Source: Pseudomonas sp. BCA17 (GTDB lineage Bacteria > Pseudomonadota > Gammaproteobacteria > Pseudomonadales > Pseudomonadaceae). Taken from it: DNA of 64,000 nucleotides. The notes under the pieces are model-generated. The model was given only the letters and a program-made list of their open reading frames with translations, did not search any database and was not told the DNA's origin. Position 1 is the stretch's first letter. Each line of letters opens with the position of its first letter. The stretch spans positions 1-64,000 of the forward strand of contig NZ_SGWI01000003.1 of NCBI RefSeq assembly GCF_004519405.1. Reading direction: 5' to 3'. Below, one piece after another: positions 54,080 to 63,165 of the stretch. A program made the position numbers and the translations under genes.

Positions 54080-54821
54080 GGCCGCTCCCATGGGACTTCT
54101 CCTTTTTGTTGTGCCATCCGAGGTAGAGGTAAAGCGCCAGCAACGCCAGTGCCATGGCGAACCACTGCACGGCGTACCCCAAGTGTTTTTCCGGGCCCAT
54201 GGCGACCACCGCCCAGGTGGTGTCGTACGTACCGGGACCGGGTTCGGCGCGCAGCTCGTAGGCAAAACCGTTGCGACCCAACTCCGCCCATAAGGCATCC
54301 GGGTGCAGGGCAGTGAGCAGGCGTGGCCACTGGCTGGTCGCTGGGTCGGCATGCAACTGGAAGGTTTCGCCCGGGGCGACGTACACCCAGGCGTCCAGAT
54401 TCAACGGTTGTTCAGGCGTCGTGAAAAGCGGTGGCGTGCGCCGGTCCGGCCAGGGCAGCCAGCCGCGATTGAGCAGCAACCACAGGCCACTGGCCTGGTC
54501 ATGAAACGGTTGCAGCAGTTCCACGCCTGCGCGGCCGTCACGCATGCGATTGTCGAGCAGCACGCTGTGTCCGGCGTCAAATTGACCGCGCAGGCGCACC
54601 CGGTAAAAAGCGGGATCGGTCATGTCACTGAGCTGCACACTGCTGATCGGCTCGGCCACGCGCCGCTCGGCATAACGGTCCACCAGCAGCTGTTTTTCAT
54701 GACCGCGAGCCAACTGCCAGAACCCCAGGCCCACCATCAACGGCAGCAGCACCAGCACCACCAGTGTCGGCGCAATACCGGGACGAAAGCGCTGAATGGC
54801 ACTGGCTATACTGGTTTTCAT
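54057..54821 (-). CDS. SURF1 family cytochrome oxidase assembly protein
   Basis: A 254-aa protein with two membrane helices, one at each end (about 17-36 and 218-238), and a periplasmic domain between. Seen: GFWQLARGHEKQLLVDRYAER, VLLDNRMRDGRAGVELLQPF and LLLNRGWLPWPDRR, all SURF1 hallmarks. It helps place haem A in subunit I. It overlaps the next gene by 23 bp. The ATG at 54821 is chosen over the GTG one codon before it. Confidence 0.9.
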   Translation of the reverse strand: MKTSIASAIQRFRPGIAPTLVVLVLLPLMVGLGFWQLARGHEKQLLVDRYAERRVAEPISSVQLSDMTDPAFYRVRLRGQFDAGHSVLLDNRMRDGRAGVELLQPFHDQASGLWLLLNRGWLPWPDRRTPPLFTTPEQPLNLDAWVYVAPGETFQLHADPATSQWPRLLTALHPDALWAELGRNGFAYELRAEPGPGTYDTTWAVVAMGPEKHLGYAVQWFAMALALLALYLYLGWHNKKEKSHGSGHESTQHV

Positions 54822-54853
54822 CACCCCTCCCGCTATAGCCCTGGAGCCAGACC

Positions 54854-55057
54854 ATGCTCAAAGCCGCCATTGCCCTGATGCTGATCGCGACTGTCGTGAG
54901 CCTGTTCAGTGGCTTGTTCTTTCTGGTCAAGGACGAGGGCAACTCCAATCGCCTCGTCACGGCCTTGACCGTGCGTGTCGTACTGGCCGCGATCACCGTA
55001 GGCCTGATCGCCTGGGGCTTTTTCAGCGGCCAGCTGGTTTCTCATGCGCCGTGGTAA
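54854..55057 (+). CDS. DUF2909 twin-transmembrane small protein
   Basis: A 67-aa protein with two membrane helices (about 5-25 and 36-58) split by a KDEGNSNR loop. It fits DUF2909, common beside cytochrome oxidase genes. It is oddly on the plus strand, opposed to coxC and SURF1, in the gap between them. Function unknown. Confidence 0.85.
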   Translation: MLKAAIALMLIATVVSLFSGLFFLVKDEGNSNRLVTALTVRVVLAAITVGLIAWGFFSGQLVSHAPW

Positions 55058-55062
55058 GCGCC

Positions 55063-55950
55063 TCACAGCACATAAACGAAGAAAAACAGGCCGATCCACA
55101 CCACATCCACAAAGTGCCAATACCAACTGGCCGCCTCGAAGCCGAACTGGTGCTCGGCATTGAAATGCCCACGCAGGATGCGCATCAGCATCACGAACAG
55201 AATGATGGTGCCAATGGTCACGTGGGCACCGTGAAAGCCCGTGAGCATGAAGAAGGTTGCGCCGTACACGCCCGAGCCGAGGGTCAGGCCCAGTTCTTTA
55301 TAGGCGTGCATGTACTCCTCGGCCTGGAAGCCCAGGAACGCCCAACCCAGCAGCACGGTGAGCGCCAGCCAGATCTTCAGCGGGCCACGGTGGCCCTTAC
55401 GTAACGCATGGTGGGCGAGGGTGATGGTCACGCTGGAGCTGACCAGCAGGATCGTGTTGACCAGCGGCAAACCCCACGGGCTGATGGTGCCTTCCGGTGG
55501 CGGAAAGAGTTTCGGGTCCGGGTTATTGAGCAGCGGCCAAGTGAACTGGAAATTCGGCCACAGCATGTGCGCGATGCCTTTATGGCCCTCACCTCCCAGC
55601 CATGGGCCGGACATGTGCCGTACATAAAACAGTGCACCGAAGAAGGCGATAAAGAACATCACTTCGGAAAAGATGAACCAGGTCATGCCCCAGCGAAACG
55701 AGCGGTCCATCTGCGAGCTGTACAAACCGGCGCGACTTTCCTTGATCACCGCACCAAACCAGCCGAACAGCATGTAGGCCAGCAGCAGGCCACCGACGAA
55801 AAAGATCCACGGCCCGTGGGACTCCGGGCGTGCCGCTTTGAGGTCGTTGAACCACACGCCCAGGCCGTACACCGTGATCAACATGCCAAACGTGGCAATT
55901 ATGGGCCATTTGCTTTGTGCTGGTACGTAGTACGTATCATGAGACGACAT
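55063..55950 (-). CDS. coxC: Cytochrome c oxidase subunit III
   Basis: A 295-aa protein with seven helices. Typical are WGMTWFIFSEVMFFIAFFGALFYVRH, SSSVTITLAHHALRKG and YGATFFMLTGFHGAHVTIGTI, ending HFVDVVWIGLFFFVYVL. It stabilises the catalytic core and supplies protons to it. AGGAG precedes the ATG. Confidence 0.96.
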   Translation of the reverse strand: MSSHDTYYVPAQSKWPIIATFGMLITVYGLGVWFNDLKAARPESHGPWIFFVGGLLLAYMLFGWFGAVIKESRAGLYSSQMDRSFRWGMTWFIFSEVMFFIAFFGALFYVRHMSGPWLGGEGHKGIAHMLWPNFQFTWPLLNNPDPKLFPPPEGTISPWGLPLVNTILLVSSSVTITLAHHALRKGHRGPLKIWLALTVLLGWAFLGFQAEEYMHAYKELGLTLGSGVYGATFFMLTGFHGAHVTIGTIILFVMLMRILRGHFNAEHQFGFEAASWYWHFVDVVWIGLFFFVYVL

Positions 55951-55985
55951 GTATTCGCTCTCCTGATTGAGGGGGCAAACAGTAG

Positions 55986-56537
55986 CTAGCCGCCGGTATG
56001 GACGGCCACCGGCGGTTGGCGCGCAGTGATATCAAACAGCGTGTACGCCAGGGTCAAATGCTTCACATCCTTGGGCATCGCCTGGTCGACAATGAAGCGC
56101 ACCGGCATCTCGATACGCTCGCCCGGCTGAAGCACCTGCTGGGTAAAGCAAAAGCATTCGGTCTTATGGAAATACATCGCCGCTTCAGCCGGCGAAATGC
56201 TGGGCACCGCCTGAGCGGTCATGGCTTTGTCGGTAGGGTTGTAGGCCACGAACAGCATCTCGGTGACCGCACCCGGGTTGACCACCACCTCGTCGGCCTT
56301 GGAGTGAAACTCCCAGACCATGTCGATCGCGTTGGTGGAGAGGAACTGCACGCGTACCTGGCGCGTCGGGTCGACTACTTGCTCGCCCTCGTACTGCCCG
56401 GCGGTCTTGCCGTTGATGCCGAACGCCTTGCACATCACGTCGTAGATCGGCACCAAGGCGAAGCCGAAGGCAAACATCGCCACCACCAGGATCAGCAGGC
56501 GGGTGACCAGGCGCCTGATGGGCACGGACTCAGCCAT
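55986..56537 (-). CDS. ctaG: Cytochrome oxidase assembly protein CtaG/Cox11
   Basis: A 183-aa copper chaperone for the CuB site of subunit I. It has one helix (about 9-32) and the CFCF copper motif (FHKTECFCFTQQ). The ATG at 56537 begins MAESVPIRRLVTRLL; the frame is open to 56618 but that part is REPIN. It has only a weak ribosome site (GGGTGG), and a REPIN lies 13 bp upstream. Confidence 0.93.
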   Translation of the reverse strand: MAESVPIRRLVTRLLILVVAMFAFGFALVPIYDVMCKAFGINGKTAGQYEGEQVVDPTRQVRVQFLSTNAIDMVWEFHSKADEVVVNPGAVTEMLFVAYNPTDKAMTAQAVPSISPAEAAMYFHKTECFCFTQQVLQPGERIEMPVRFIVDQAMPKDVKHLTLAYTLFDITARQPPVAVHTGG

Positions 56538-56550
56538 GACGACCACCCAA

Positions 56551-56640
56551 TGTGGGAGGGGGCCTGCCCCCGATAGCGATTTCACAGCCAATGATGATGC
56601 CGCCTGACACACCGCCATCGAGGGCGAGCACCCTCCCAGA
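56551..56640. repeat. REPIN inside the cytochrome oxidase cluster
   Basis: Arms TGTGGGAGGGGGCCTGCCCC (from 56551) and GGGCGAGCACCCTCCCA (to 56638), with a CGATAGCGAT segment next to the left arm. The right arm has several changes from consensus. It separates coxA from ctaG, ending just before the ctaG start. Confidence 0.82.
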
Positions 56641-56669
56641 TTGACGGTGTTCGCAACGCAACCGGATGT

Positions 56670-58253
56670 TCATTTCACCTCCGGCGGCGTGGTGAAGGTG
56701 TGGTACGGCGCGGGTGAGGGGATGCTCCATTCGAGGCCCTCGGCTCCGTCCCACGGCTTGGCCGGCGCAGGCGGGCCGCCACGGATGCACTTGATCACAA
56801 TGAACAGGAAGAAAATCTGCGTGGCGCCGAACATGAACGCACCGATGGACGACACCATGTTGAAGTCGGCGAACTGCAGGTTGTAGTCCGGCACCCGGCG
56901 CGGCATGCCGGCCAGCCCCACAAAGTGCATCGGGAAAAACGCCATGTTCATGCCCACGAAGGACAGCCAGAAGTGCAGCTTGCCCAGGGTTTCGTCGTAC
57001 ATGTGGCCGGTCCATTTCGGCAGCCAATAGTAGGCCGAGGCGAAGATGCCGAAGATCGCTCCGGGCACCAATACGTAATGGAAGTGCGCCACCACGAAGT
57101 AGGTGTCGTGGTACTGGAAGTCCGCCGGAGCGATTGCCAGCATCAGCCCGGAAAAGCCGCCGATGGTGAATAGAATCACGAAGGCCACGGCAAACAGCAT
57201 CGGCGTCTCGAAGGTCAGCGAGCCTTGCCACATGGTGCTGACCCAGTTGAACACCTTCACTCCCGTCGGCACGGCGATCAGCAGGGTGGCGTACATAAAG
57301 AACAACTCGCCCACCAACGGAATACCGACCACGAACATGTGGTGCGCCCATACGATGAATGACAGGAACGCGATGCTGGCGGTGGCGTAGACCATCGAGG
57401 TATAGCCGAACAGCGGCTTGCGCGAGAAGGTCGGGATGATCGAGCTGACGGCGCCGAAGGCCGGCAGGATCATGATGTACACCTCGGGGTGGCCGAAGAA
57501 CCAGAACACATGCTGGAACAGGACTGGATCACCGCCACCGGCCGCGCTGAAGAAGCTGGTGCCGAAGTGGATATCCATCAGCATCATGGTCACGCAACCG
57601 GCCAGCACCGGCATCACCGCGATCAACAGGAACGCGGTGATCAGCCAGGTCCAGACGAACAGCGGCATCTTCATCAGCGTCATGCCCGGCGCGCGCAGGT
57701 TGAGGATGGTGGCGACCACATTGATCGCCCCCATGATCGAACTGATACCCATCAGGTGGATAGCGAAAATGAAGAACGTCACGCTTTCCGGCGCGTAGGT
57801 GGTGGAGAGCGGGGCGTAGAAGGTCCAGCCGAAATTCGGCCCGCCACCCGGGGTGAACAGGGTCGATACCAGCAGCAGGAACGCTGCCGGCAGCAGCCAG
57901 AAGCTGAAGTTGTTCATGCGCGGCAGGGCCATGTCCGGGGCGCCGATCATCAACGGGATCATCCAGTTGGCCAGGCCGACAAACGCCGGCATCACCGCGC
58001 CGAACACCATGATCAGGCCGTGCATGGTGGTCATCTGGTTAAAGAACGCCGGCTGCACGATCTGCAGGCCGGGCTGGAAAAGCTCGGCACGGATCACCAT
58101 GGCGAATGAGCCGCCGAGCAGGAACATGGTGAAGGCAAACCACAGGTACATGGTGCCAATGTCTTTGTGGTTGGTGGTCAGCACCCAGCGCATCAGGCCC
58201 TTGGCGGGGCCGTGGGCATGGTCGGCATGACCATGGTCGATCACAGTGCTCAT
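56670..58253 (-). CDS. coxA: Cytochrome c oxidase subunit I
   Basis: A 527-aa haem-copper oxidase with 12 helices. Seen: haem A ligand in TTMHGLIMVFGAVMP, CuB centre FWFFGHPEVYIMILPAFG with its His-Tyr cross-link, VWAHHMFVVG, and VVAHFHYVLVPGA with haem a3 and a His ligands. The YINP-free, E-containing FGHPEVY motif marks the A1 (mitochondrial-like) group. It is the catalytic subunit of the caa3-type enzyme. Confidence 0.97.
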   Translation of the reverse strand: MSTVIDHGHADHAHGPAKGLMRWVLTTNHKDIGTMYLWFAFTMFLLGGSFAMVIRAELFQPGLQIVQPAFFNQMTTMHGLIMVFGAVMPAFVGLANWMIPLMIGAPDMALPRMNNFSFWLLPAAFLLLVSTLFTPGGGPNFGWTFYAPLSTTYAPESVTFFIFAIHLMGISSIMGAINVVATILNLRAPGMTLMKMPLFVWTWLITAFLLIAVMPVLAGCVTMMLMDIHFGTSFFSAAGGGDPVLFQHVFWFFGHPEVYIMILPAFGAVSSIIPTFSRKPLFGYTSMVYATASIAFLSFIVWAHHMFVVGIPLVGELFFMYATLLIAVPTGVKVFNWVSTMWQGSLTFETPMLFAVAFVILFTIGGFSGLMLAIAPADFQYHDTYFVVAHFHYVLVPGAIFGIFASAYYWLPKWTGHMYDETLGKLHFWLSFVGMNMAFFPMHFVGLAGMPRRVPDYNLQFADFNMVSSIGAFMFGATQIFFLFIVIKCIRGGPPAPAKPWDGAEGLEWSIPSPAPYHTFTTPPEVK

Positions 58254-58311
58254 GGCCGTTCTCCTGCACGCGAGGGGGCGGATGGGTTGAGGGCATACGC
58301 GGTGAGGGCAG

Positions 58312-59439
58312 TCATTGGCTTTGCGCCTGTTTCAGAGCCAGCACGTCTTTGGGCGTAACCATGTCGCCTTTGTTGTTGCCCCAGGCGTTGCGTTCGTAGG
58401 TCACCACGGCGGCGATATCCACTTCCGAAAGCTGCTTGCCGAACGCGGCCATGGCGGTACCGGGCTTGCCGAAGTAGACGCGGTGCAGGTGATCTTCCTT
58501 GGGCCCGGTGGCGATCGGCGAACCTTTGAGTGCCGGGAACATCGGCGGCAAGCCTTGGCCTTCGGCCTGGTGACAGGCTACGCAGGTGGTGTGATAAATC
58601 TTGTCGCCACGGGCCACCAACTCATCCAGCGTCCACTCCTTGGAGGTCAGTTCCTTCAACTTGGCGGCTTCTGCCTTACGCTCACCCAGCCAAGTGTCGT
58701 AGTCGGCCTTGGATTTGACATCGACCACGATCGGCATGAAGCCGTGGTCCTTACCGCACAGCTCGGCACACTGGCCACGGTAGATGCCAGGTTTCTCGAT
58801 ACGGGTCCAGGCCTCGTTGACGAAGCCGGGGATGGCGTCGCGCTTGACCGCAAAGGCCGGCACCCACCAGGAATGGATCACGTCGGCGGCCGTTACCAGG
58901 AAGCGCACCTTGGCTCCCACCGGCAGCACCAGCGGCTGATCGACTTCCAGCAGGTAATGCTCGCCTTTGGTGGCCTGGTTATGAATCTGCTCGGCGGGCG
59001 TGGCCAGGTTGCTGAAGAACTCCACATCCTGGCCCAAGTACTTGTAATGCCACTTCCACTGATAGCCGGTGACCTGGATATCGATATCCGACTCACTGCT
59101 GTCATAGATGTTGATCAGGGTCTTGGTCGCGGGAATGGCCATGGCCACCAGGATCAGGAGGGGCACCACGGTCCAGAGAATCTCCACGGTCGTGCTTTCG
59201 TGGAACTTGGCCGCTACCTGGCCCGTCGACCGGCGATGCAGGATCATCGACCAGAACATCGCGCCAAACACGACGATGCCGATCACCACACAAATCCAGA
59301 AAATGGTCATGTGCAGGTCAAACACGGCGTGACTGACTTCAGTCGCCCCTGGGGCCATATTCGTTGTCCAGGCGGCGTGCGCCTGGCCGAATACCGACCA
59401 CAACAGTAGGCCCATCCAAACATGTGGATGTCGCGTCAT
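58312..59439 (-). CDS. coxB: Cytochrome c oxidase subunit II with fused cytochrome c
   Basis: A 375-aa protein: signal peptide (1-22), two helices, CuA domain (VIHSWWVPAFAVKRDAIPGF and GQCAELCGKDHGFM, with Cys, His and Met ligands) and a C-terminal cytochrome c domain (CVACH and a later AMAAFG Met region). The fused haem marks a caa3-type oxidase. The frame opens at 59508, but the ATG at 59439 starts a proper signal peptide after AAGGGG. It is first in the cox operon. Confidence 0.96.
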   Translation of the reverse strand: MTRHPHVWMGLLLWSVFGQAHAAWTTNMAPGATEVSHAVFDLHMTIFWICVVIGIVVFGAMFWSMILHRRSTGQVAAKFHESTTVEILWTVVPLLILVAMAIPATKTLINIYDSSESDIDIQVTGYQWKWHYKYLGQDVEFFSNLATPAEQIHNQATKGEHYLLEVDQPLVLPVGAKVRFLVTAADVIHSWWVPAFAVKRDAIPGFVNEAWTRIEKPGIYRGQCAELCGKDHGFMPIVVDVKSKADYDTWLGERKAEAAKLKELTSKEWTLDELVARGDKIYHTTCVACHQAEGQGLPPMFPALKGSPIATGPKEDHLHRVYFGKPGTAMAAFGKQLSEVDIAAVVTYERNAWGNNKGDMVTPKDVLALKQAQSQ

Positions 59440-59807
59440 TGCGGGTTCCCCTTTATGTTTCTTGTTATCCCGCCGGTTTGCACCTGCGGCGAAGGGAGCG
59501 GCTTCCATACTGCTTACAACCGCCAGGCCTTGCCTGCTTCATGCAGTTGGGCGTCATCAGCTAATTGCGTACAAACCGAGTATAGACAGCACCTGCAACC
59601 CCGCAATGTGTAGGGGCAAATGAACAAAAATCGACGGGCGGGCCCCATAAAACAGGGCACGCAAACGTTTATCCGACAGACGATGGCAATTCGATATAAC
59701 CGCGGCGCATAACCATGAAATAATTATGACAAATGCATCTTAGGTGCTCGTATAAACGAGCTACCTTATCCTCTCCCTTTTCCTACGCCTGTTTCACTGG
59801 AGCCTTC
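59440..59807. promoter_or_regulatory. Divergent promoter region of coxB and the next gene
   Basis: About 370 bp without a gene. It should hold the coxB promoter (minus) and that of the plus-strand gene. A small stem GCTCGT/ACGAGC (59748-59763) with a 4-nt loop lies near the right end, within the probable 5' leader. AT-rich sequence occurs around 59690-59730. Nothing else recognised. Confidence 0.4.
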
Positions 59808-60455
59808 ATGAACACCGCCGCATTGCGCGAGCAGATTTCCCTTGCCCATCAACACGAAGCCACTACGGGCCAGCTTGCCCAGCAATTGGAAAAACAATTG
59901 CCGCACCTGCATTCGGCCATCTCCCTGGCTGACGGTGATCGCAACATTGTCATGACTCGCTTCGTGACCGCTTACATCGACCTCGTTCCCGACTTGCTGG
60001 AAGCCGCCAACGACGTGGCCCGCGAAGCCGGCATTGAAAGCCAGATCAAGCCGGTATTGAAGATCGCCGAGCATTTCTTCCTGCAGCCTCCTGCGATCCT
60101 GGCAGGGCATGAGGGTCTCGATGGCCTGCTGGACGAAGCCTATCTGGCGCATCGCTTGGTGGAAGAGGTCAACGATCTGTATATCAAGCACTTCGGCCAA
60201 CCGTTAATTCCAACCGATACCACAGTCGCCAATTTGATTGCCCATCAACTGATCGGTGAGCAATTCGCCAACCAGCTGGATGAAGCGGTGCATCTGGCGG
60301 TGGATGAAATGCTCAACGAAGAGAACTTTGCGCTGGAGTCGGTGGAGGCCTATCGCGAGACACTCAAGAGCCCGGACACGGAAGCGGCGTGGAAACGCTG
60401 GCCGTGCCTGTCAAGGCAGTTGGGGGTTGAGCTGTCGCTGGATCAGCCTGCTTAA
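59808..60455 (+). CDS. Conserved hypothetical protein (PA0104-like)
   Basis: A 215-aa protein with no signal peptide or membrane helix, mostly predicted helical, acidic, with HQHEATTGQLAQQLEKQLPHLHSAIS at the start and LAHRLVEEVNDLYIKHFGQPLIPTDTTVANLIAHQLIGEQFANQLDEA later. I recall homologues in Pseudomonas next to the SulP/carbonic anhydrase genes but no function. GGAG precedes the ATG at 59808. Confidence 0.75.
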   Translation: MNTAALREQISLAHQHEATTGQLAQQLEKQLPHLHSAISLADGDRNIVMTRFVTAYIDLVPDLLEAANDVAREAGIESQIKPVLKIAEHFFLQPPAILAGHEGLDGLLDEAYLAHRLVEEVNDLYIKHFGQPLIPTDTTVANLIAHQLIGEQFANQLDEAVHLAVDEMLNEENFALESVEAYRETLKSPDTEAAWKRWPCLSRQLGVELSLDQPA

Positions 60456-60477
60456 ATTCCAACCCGACGCAGAACAC

Positions 60478-60572
60478 ATGTGGAAGGGGCTTGCTCCCGA
60501 TAGCGATGGACCAGCCGATGTACGAGCTGATTGACCCACCGCCACCGGGAGCAAGCCCCTCCCGCATTTTTT
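60478..60572. repeat. REPIN, GGAAGGGGCTTGCTCCC type
   Basis: Arms ATGTGGAAGGGGCTTGCTCC (from 60479) and GGGAGCAAGCCCCTCCCGCAT (to about 60567) flank a centre of about 50 bp starting CGATAGCGAT. It lies between the convergent ends of the hypothetical gene and the SulP transporter and is followed by six T, so it may also terminate the plus-strand transcript. Confidence 0.87.
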
Positions 60573-60584
60573 GATACGCTTTTG

Positions 60585-62132
60585 TCAGGTCATTGGAGGT
60601 GCGGAGCCGATCCCCACCGTCGTCCGTACCCGACCTTCCAAACGCCGCTTCAACCCCCGCGCCTCGATCACCAGCCTCGATCCCTTGGCCGCGTTCGCCC
60701 GCCCCCATTCCTCCAGCAACTCCAGGCAGGAATGGTCGATATAACTCAGGTTGTTCAGCGGCACGTGCACGGTGGTCCCCGCCGGCACCGTCGACAGTAC
60801 CTGGGTCAGCATCGGCACCTTCAGGAAGGTCGCCGCGCCGATCAGGCGCAACTCCATCTCGCCGTCTTGCGGCAGGTCGATCAGGCTCACCTTCAACCGT
60901 GACGCCTTGAACGCCAGCTTCACCAATGTCAGACCGAAACCCACCAGCACGCCGGTCAGCAGGTCGGTGAAGATGATTGCCAGCGCCGTCGCGGCATAGG
61001 TAAACATCGGCATGCGCCCATAACGCCCCAGCGCCTTGAACGCCTTGATGTCCACCAGCTTGATTCCGGTATACACCAACACACCCGCCAGACTCGCCAC
61101 CGGAATACTCTGCAGTACGCTCGACAGCAACAAGACGAAGGCCAGCAGCCACAAGCCGTGGAACATGGCCGACAGTCGGGTCGTGGCACCGGCTTGCACG
61201 TTGGCCGAACTGCGTACGATCACGCCCGTCATCGGCAATGCGCCGACCAGACCACACAGCATGTTGCCCACACCTTGGGCAGACAATTCCTTATCGAAAT
61301 CGGAGCGCTGACCGCTGTGCATCCGATCAACCGCCGCTGCAGAGAGCAACGTCTCGGCGCTGGCAATAAACGCCACGGCGAACGCAGCAATCAACAACTG
61401 CGGGTCGGCCAGGTTCAGCAGGTCACTGGGACGCAGCCAGTCGATGGCGTCGGCAAGGTTTTCCGGGACCTCCACACGCTTGACCTGCAGCGCCAGCATC
61501 AGGCTGATAACGGTCGTCAGACCCACACCCAATAACGCGCCGGGAACGAAACGCAGGCTTTGCGGACGTAATTTATCCCACAGATACATCACCAACATCG
61601 TCGACAAGCCGAGCAGGCCGGCTTGCCATCCAAGGCCACCGCCGAGGGTTGGAATCGCTTCGCCCAACGCCGCCGGGAAACCTGTCAGGTTAGCCAGCCC
61701 CGAAGGTTGGGGCGCGCCGTCGAGCATCACGTGGATCTGCGACAGCACGATCAGCACGCCGATCCCCGCCAGCATGCCGTACACCACCGCCGGCGCCGTC
61801 ACGCGAAACCAGCACCCCAGGCGCAAGCGACCCGCCACCAGTTGCAGGAGCCCTGCCAGTAGCAAGATCGGCCCCAACATCACCATGCCGTGCTGGCGCA
61901 CCAACTCGAACACCAACACCGCCAACCCCGCCGCCGGGCCACTGACCTGCAGCGGCGACCCCGCCAACCAACCTACCACCAGCCCACCGATAATCCCGGT
62001 GATCAACCCCTTGGCCGGCGGCATGCCGGAAGCGATGGCGATGCCCATGCACAGGGGCAGGGCAACCAGAAACACAACCACGGAAGCGAGCAGCTCCCGC
62101 GGCAGTACAGCTTTCAATTGAGCAGCACGCAT
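60585..62132 (-). CDS. SulP family inorganic anion transporter
   Basis: A 515-aa transporter with about 12-14 helices (SLC26/SulP core, VFLVALPLCMGIAIASGMPPAKGLITGIIGG near the N-terminus) and a C-terminal STAS domain (about 425-510, with NNLSYIDHSCLELLEEWGR). It lies downstream of a carbonic anhydrase gene on the same strand, so bicarbonate is the likely substrate, although sulfate or another anion is possible. The ATG at 62132 has a GGGAG site; a GTG two codons upstream is less likely. Confidence 0.88.
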   Translation of the reverse strand: MRAAQLKAVLPRELLASVVVFLVALPLCMGIAIASGMPPAKGLITGIIGGLVVGWLAGSPLQVSGPAAGLAVLVFELVRQHGMVMLGPILLLAGLLQLVAGRLRLGCWFRVTAPAVVYGMLAGIGVLIVLSQIHVMLDGAPQPSGLANLTGFPAALGEAIPTLGGGLGWQAGLLGLSTMLVMYLWDKLRPQSLRFVPGALLGVGLTTVISLMLALQVKRVEVPENLADAIDWLRPSDLLNLADPQLLIAAFAVAFIASAETLLSAAAVDRMHSGQRSDFDKELSAQGVGNMLCGLVGALPMTGVIVRSSANVQAGATTRLSAMFHGLWLLAFVLLLSSVLQSIPVASLAGVLVYTGIKLVDIKAFKALGRYGRMPMFTYAATALAIIFTDLLTGVLVGFGLTLVKLAFKASRLKVSLIDLPQDGEMELRLIGAATFLKVPMLTQVLSTVPAGTTVHVPLNNLSYIDHSCLELLEEWGRANAAKGSRLVIEARGLKRRLEGRVRTTVGIGSAPPMT

Positions 62133-62217
62133 GATCACTCTCCCGAGCTATTCGCCGGTCGCGGCAAAGCCTGGCTGCATCCATGACAGCCACCGCTTGA
62201 CCCGGCAGGGAAATGTT

Positions 62218-62949
62218 TTAGAAGCGCGCTTTAGGCGTCGCGGAAGGAATCGGCTCAGTGCCGTTCAACGGTCGAAATGCCGCATTGTCCGCATCGTAGG
62301 CCCGGATTTCGCTGGTCTCGATGTTGTAGATCCAACCATGGATAAACAACTGACCATTGGCCATGCGCGAGGCCACGGACGGGTGGGTGCGCAAATGTTG
62401 CAGTTGGGCGATGACGTTTTCTTCGGTCAGCACCTTCATGCTCTCGCCCTCACTGGCGCAGTCGCAGTTGTCATGGACCATAGTCTTGGCGACCTCGGCA
62501 TGACGCAGCCAGGCTTTGACTGTCGGCATCTTTTCCAGGCTGCCCGGGTTGAGTACCGCGCGCATGGCACCACAATCGGAATGCCCGCACACGATGATGT
62601 GCTGCACGCCCAGGGCAAGTACCGCGTACTCGATGGCGGTGGAAACACCACCGTTCATCTGGCCGTAGGGCGGCACCACGTTGCCGACGTTACGGGTCAC
62701 GAACAGGTCGCCTGGGGAGCTTTGGGTGATCAGCTCGGGCACGATGCGCGAGTCGGCGCAGGTAATGAACATCGCCCGTGGGCTCTGGGCCGTGGCCAGT
62801 TTCTTGAAGAGTTCTTCCTGCTGCGGGAAGACGTCGTGATGGAAATGCAAAAAGCCGTCAACGATATGCTTTAGCGCTGCATCGGCGGATTCCGCCACCT
62901 GAGGCGCTGAAGCCGACGCAGCCAACGGCTGTTTATCCTTGTCACTCAT
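62218..62949 (-). CDS. Beta-class carbonic anhydrase
   Basis: A 243-aa enzyme with zinc ligands Cys64, His123 and Cys126 (CADSR and HSDC) and the catalytic Asp66-Arg68 pair, all present. It interconverts CO2 and bicarbonate. Short Ala/Ser-rich N-terminus, no clear signal peptide. It is followed 85 bp later by the SulP gene, suggesting bicarbonate handling as a unit. Confidence 0.94.
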   Translation of the reverse strand: MSDKDKQPLAASASAPQVAESADAALKHIVDGFLHFHHDVFPQQEELFKKLATAQSPRAMFITCADSRIVPELITQSSPGDLFVTRNVGNVVPPYGQMNGGVSTAIEYAVLALGVQHIIVCGHSDCGAMRAVLNPGSLEKMPTVKAWLRHAEVAKTMVHDNCDCASEGESMKVLTEENVIAQLQHLRTHPSVASRMANGQLFIHGWIYNIETSEIRAYDADNAAFRPLNGTEPIPSATPKARF

Positions 62950-63165
62950 GATTCATCCTCTTGATTAATGCAGGGGAGGTAGTCAGGTCAGATCGACGCT
63001 AGGCAGTAAAACTCCTACAGCTGCGACGCAGACTTATCAGTCACTCGCGGAACAAGGTACCCATCGAAACTTAACTCAAACTGAATGGACCGCTCTAGAA
63101 CGCGGGTTTCATTGATATCAAAACGCGACTATTCCTACAAAATCAGTACGACATTCCTAGGCAGC
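62950..63165. other. Intergenic spacer before carbonic anhydrase
   Basis: 216 bp, no gene and no clear hairpin. It should contain the carbonic anhydrase promoter on the minus strand and the 3' end of the radical SAM transcript. Confidence 0.4.
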
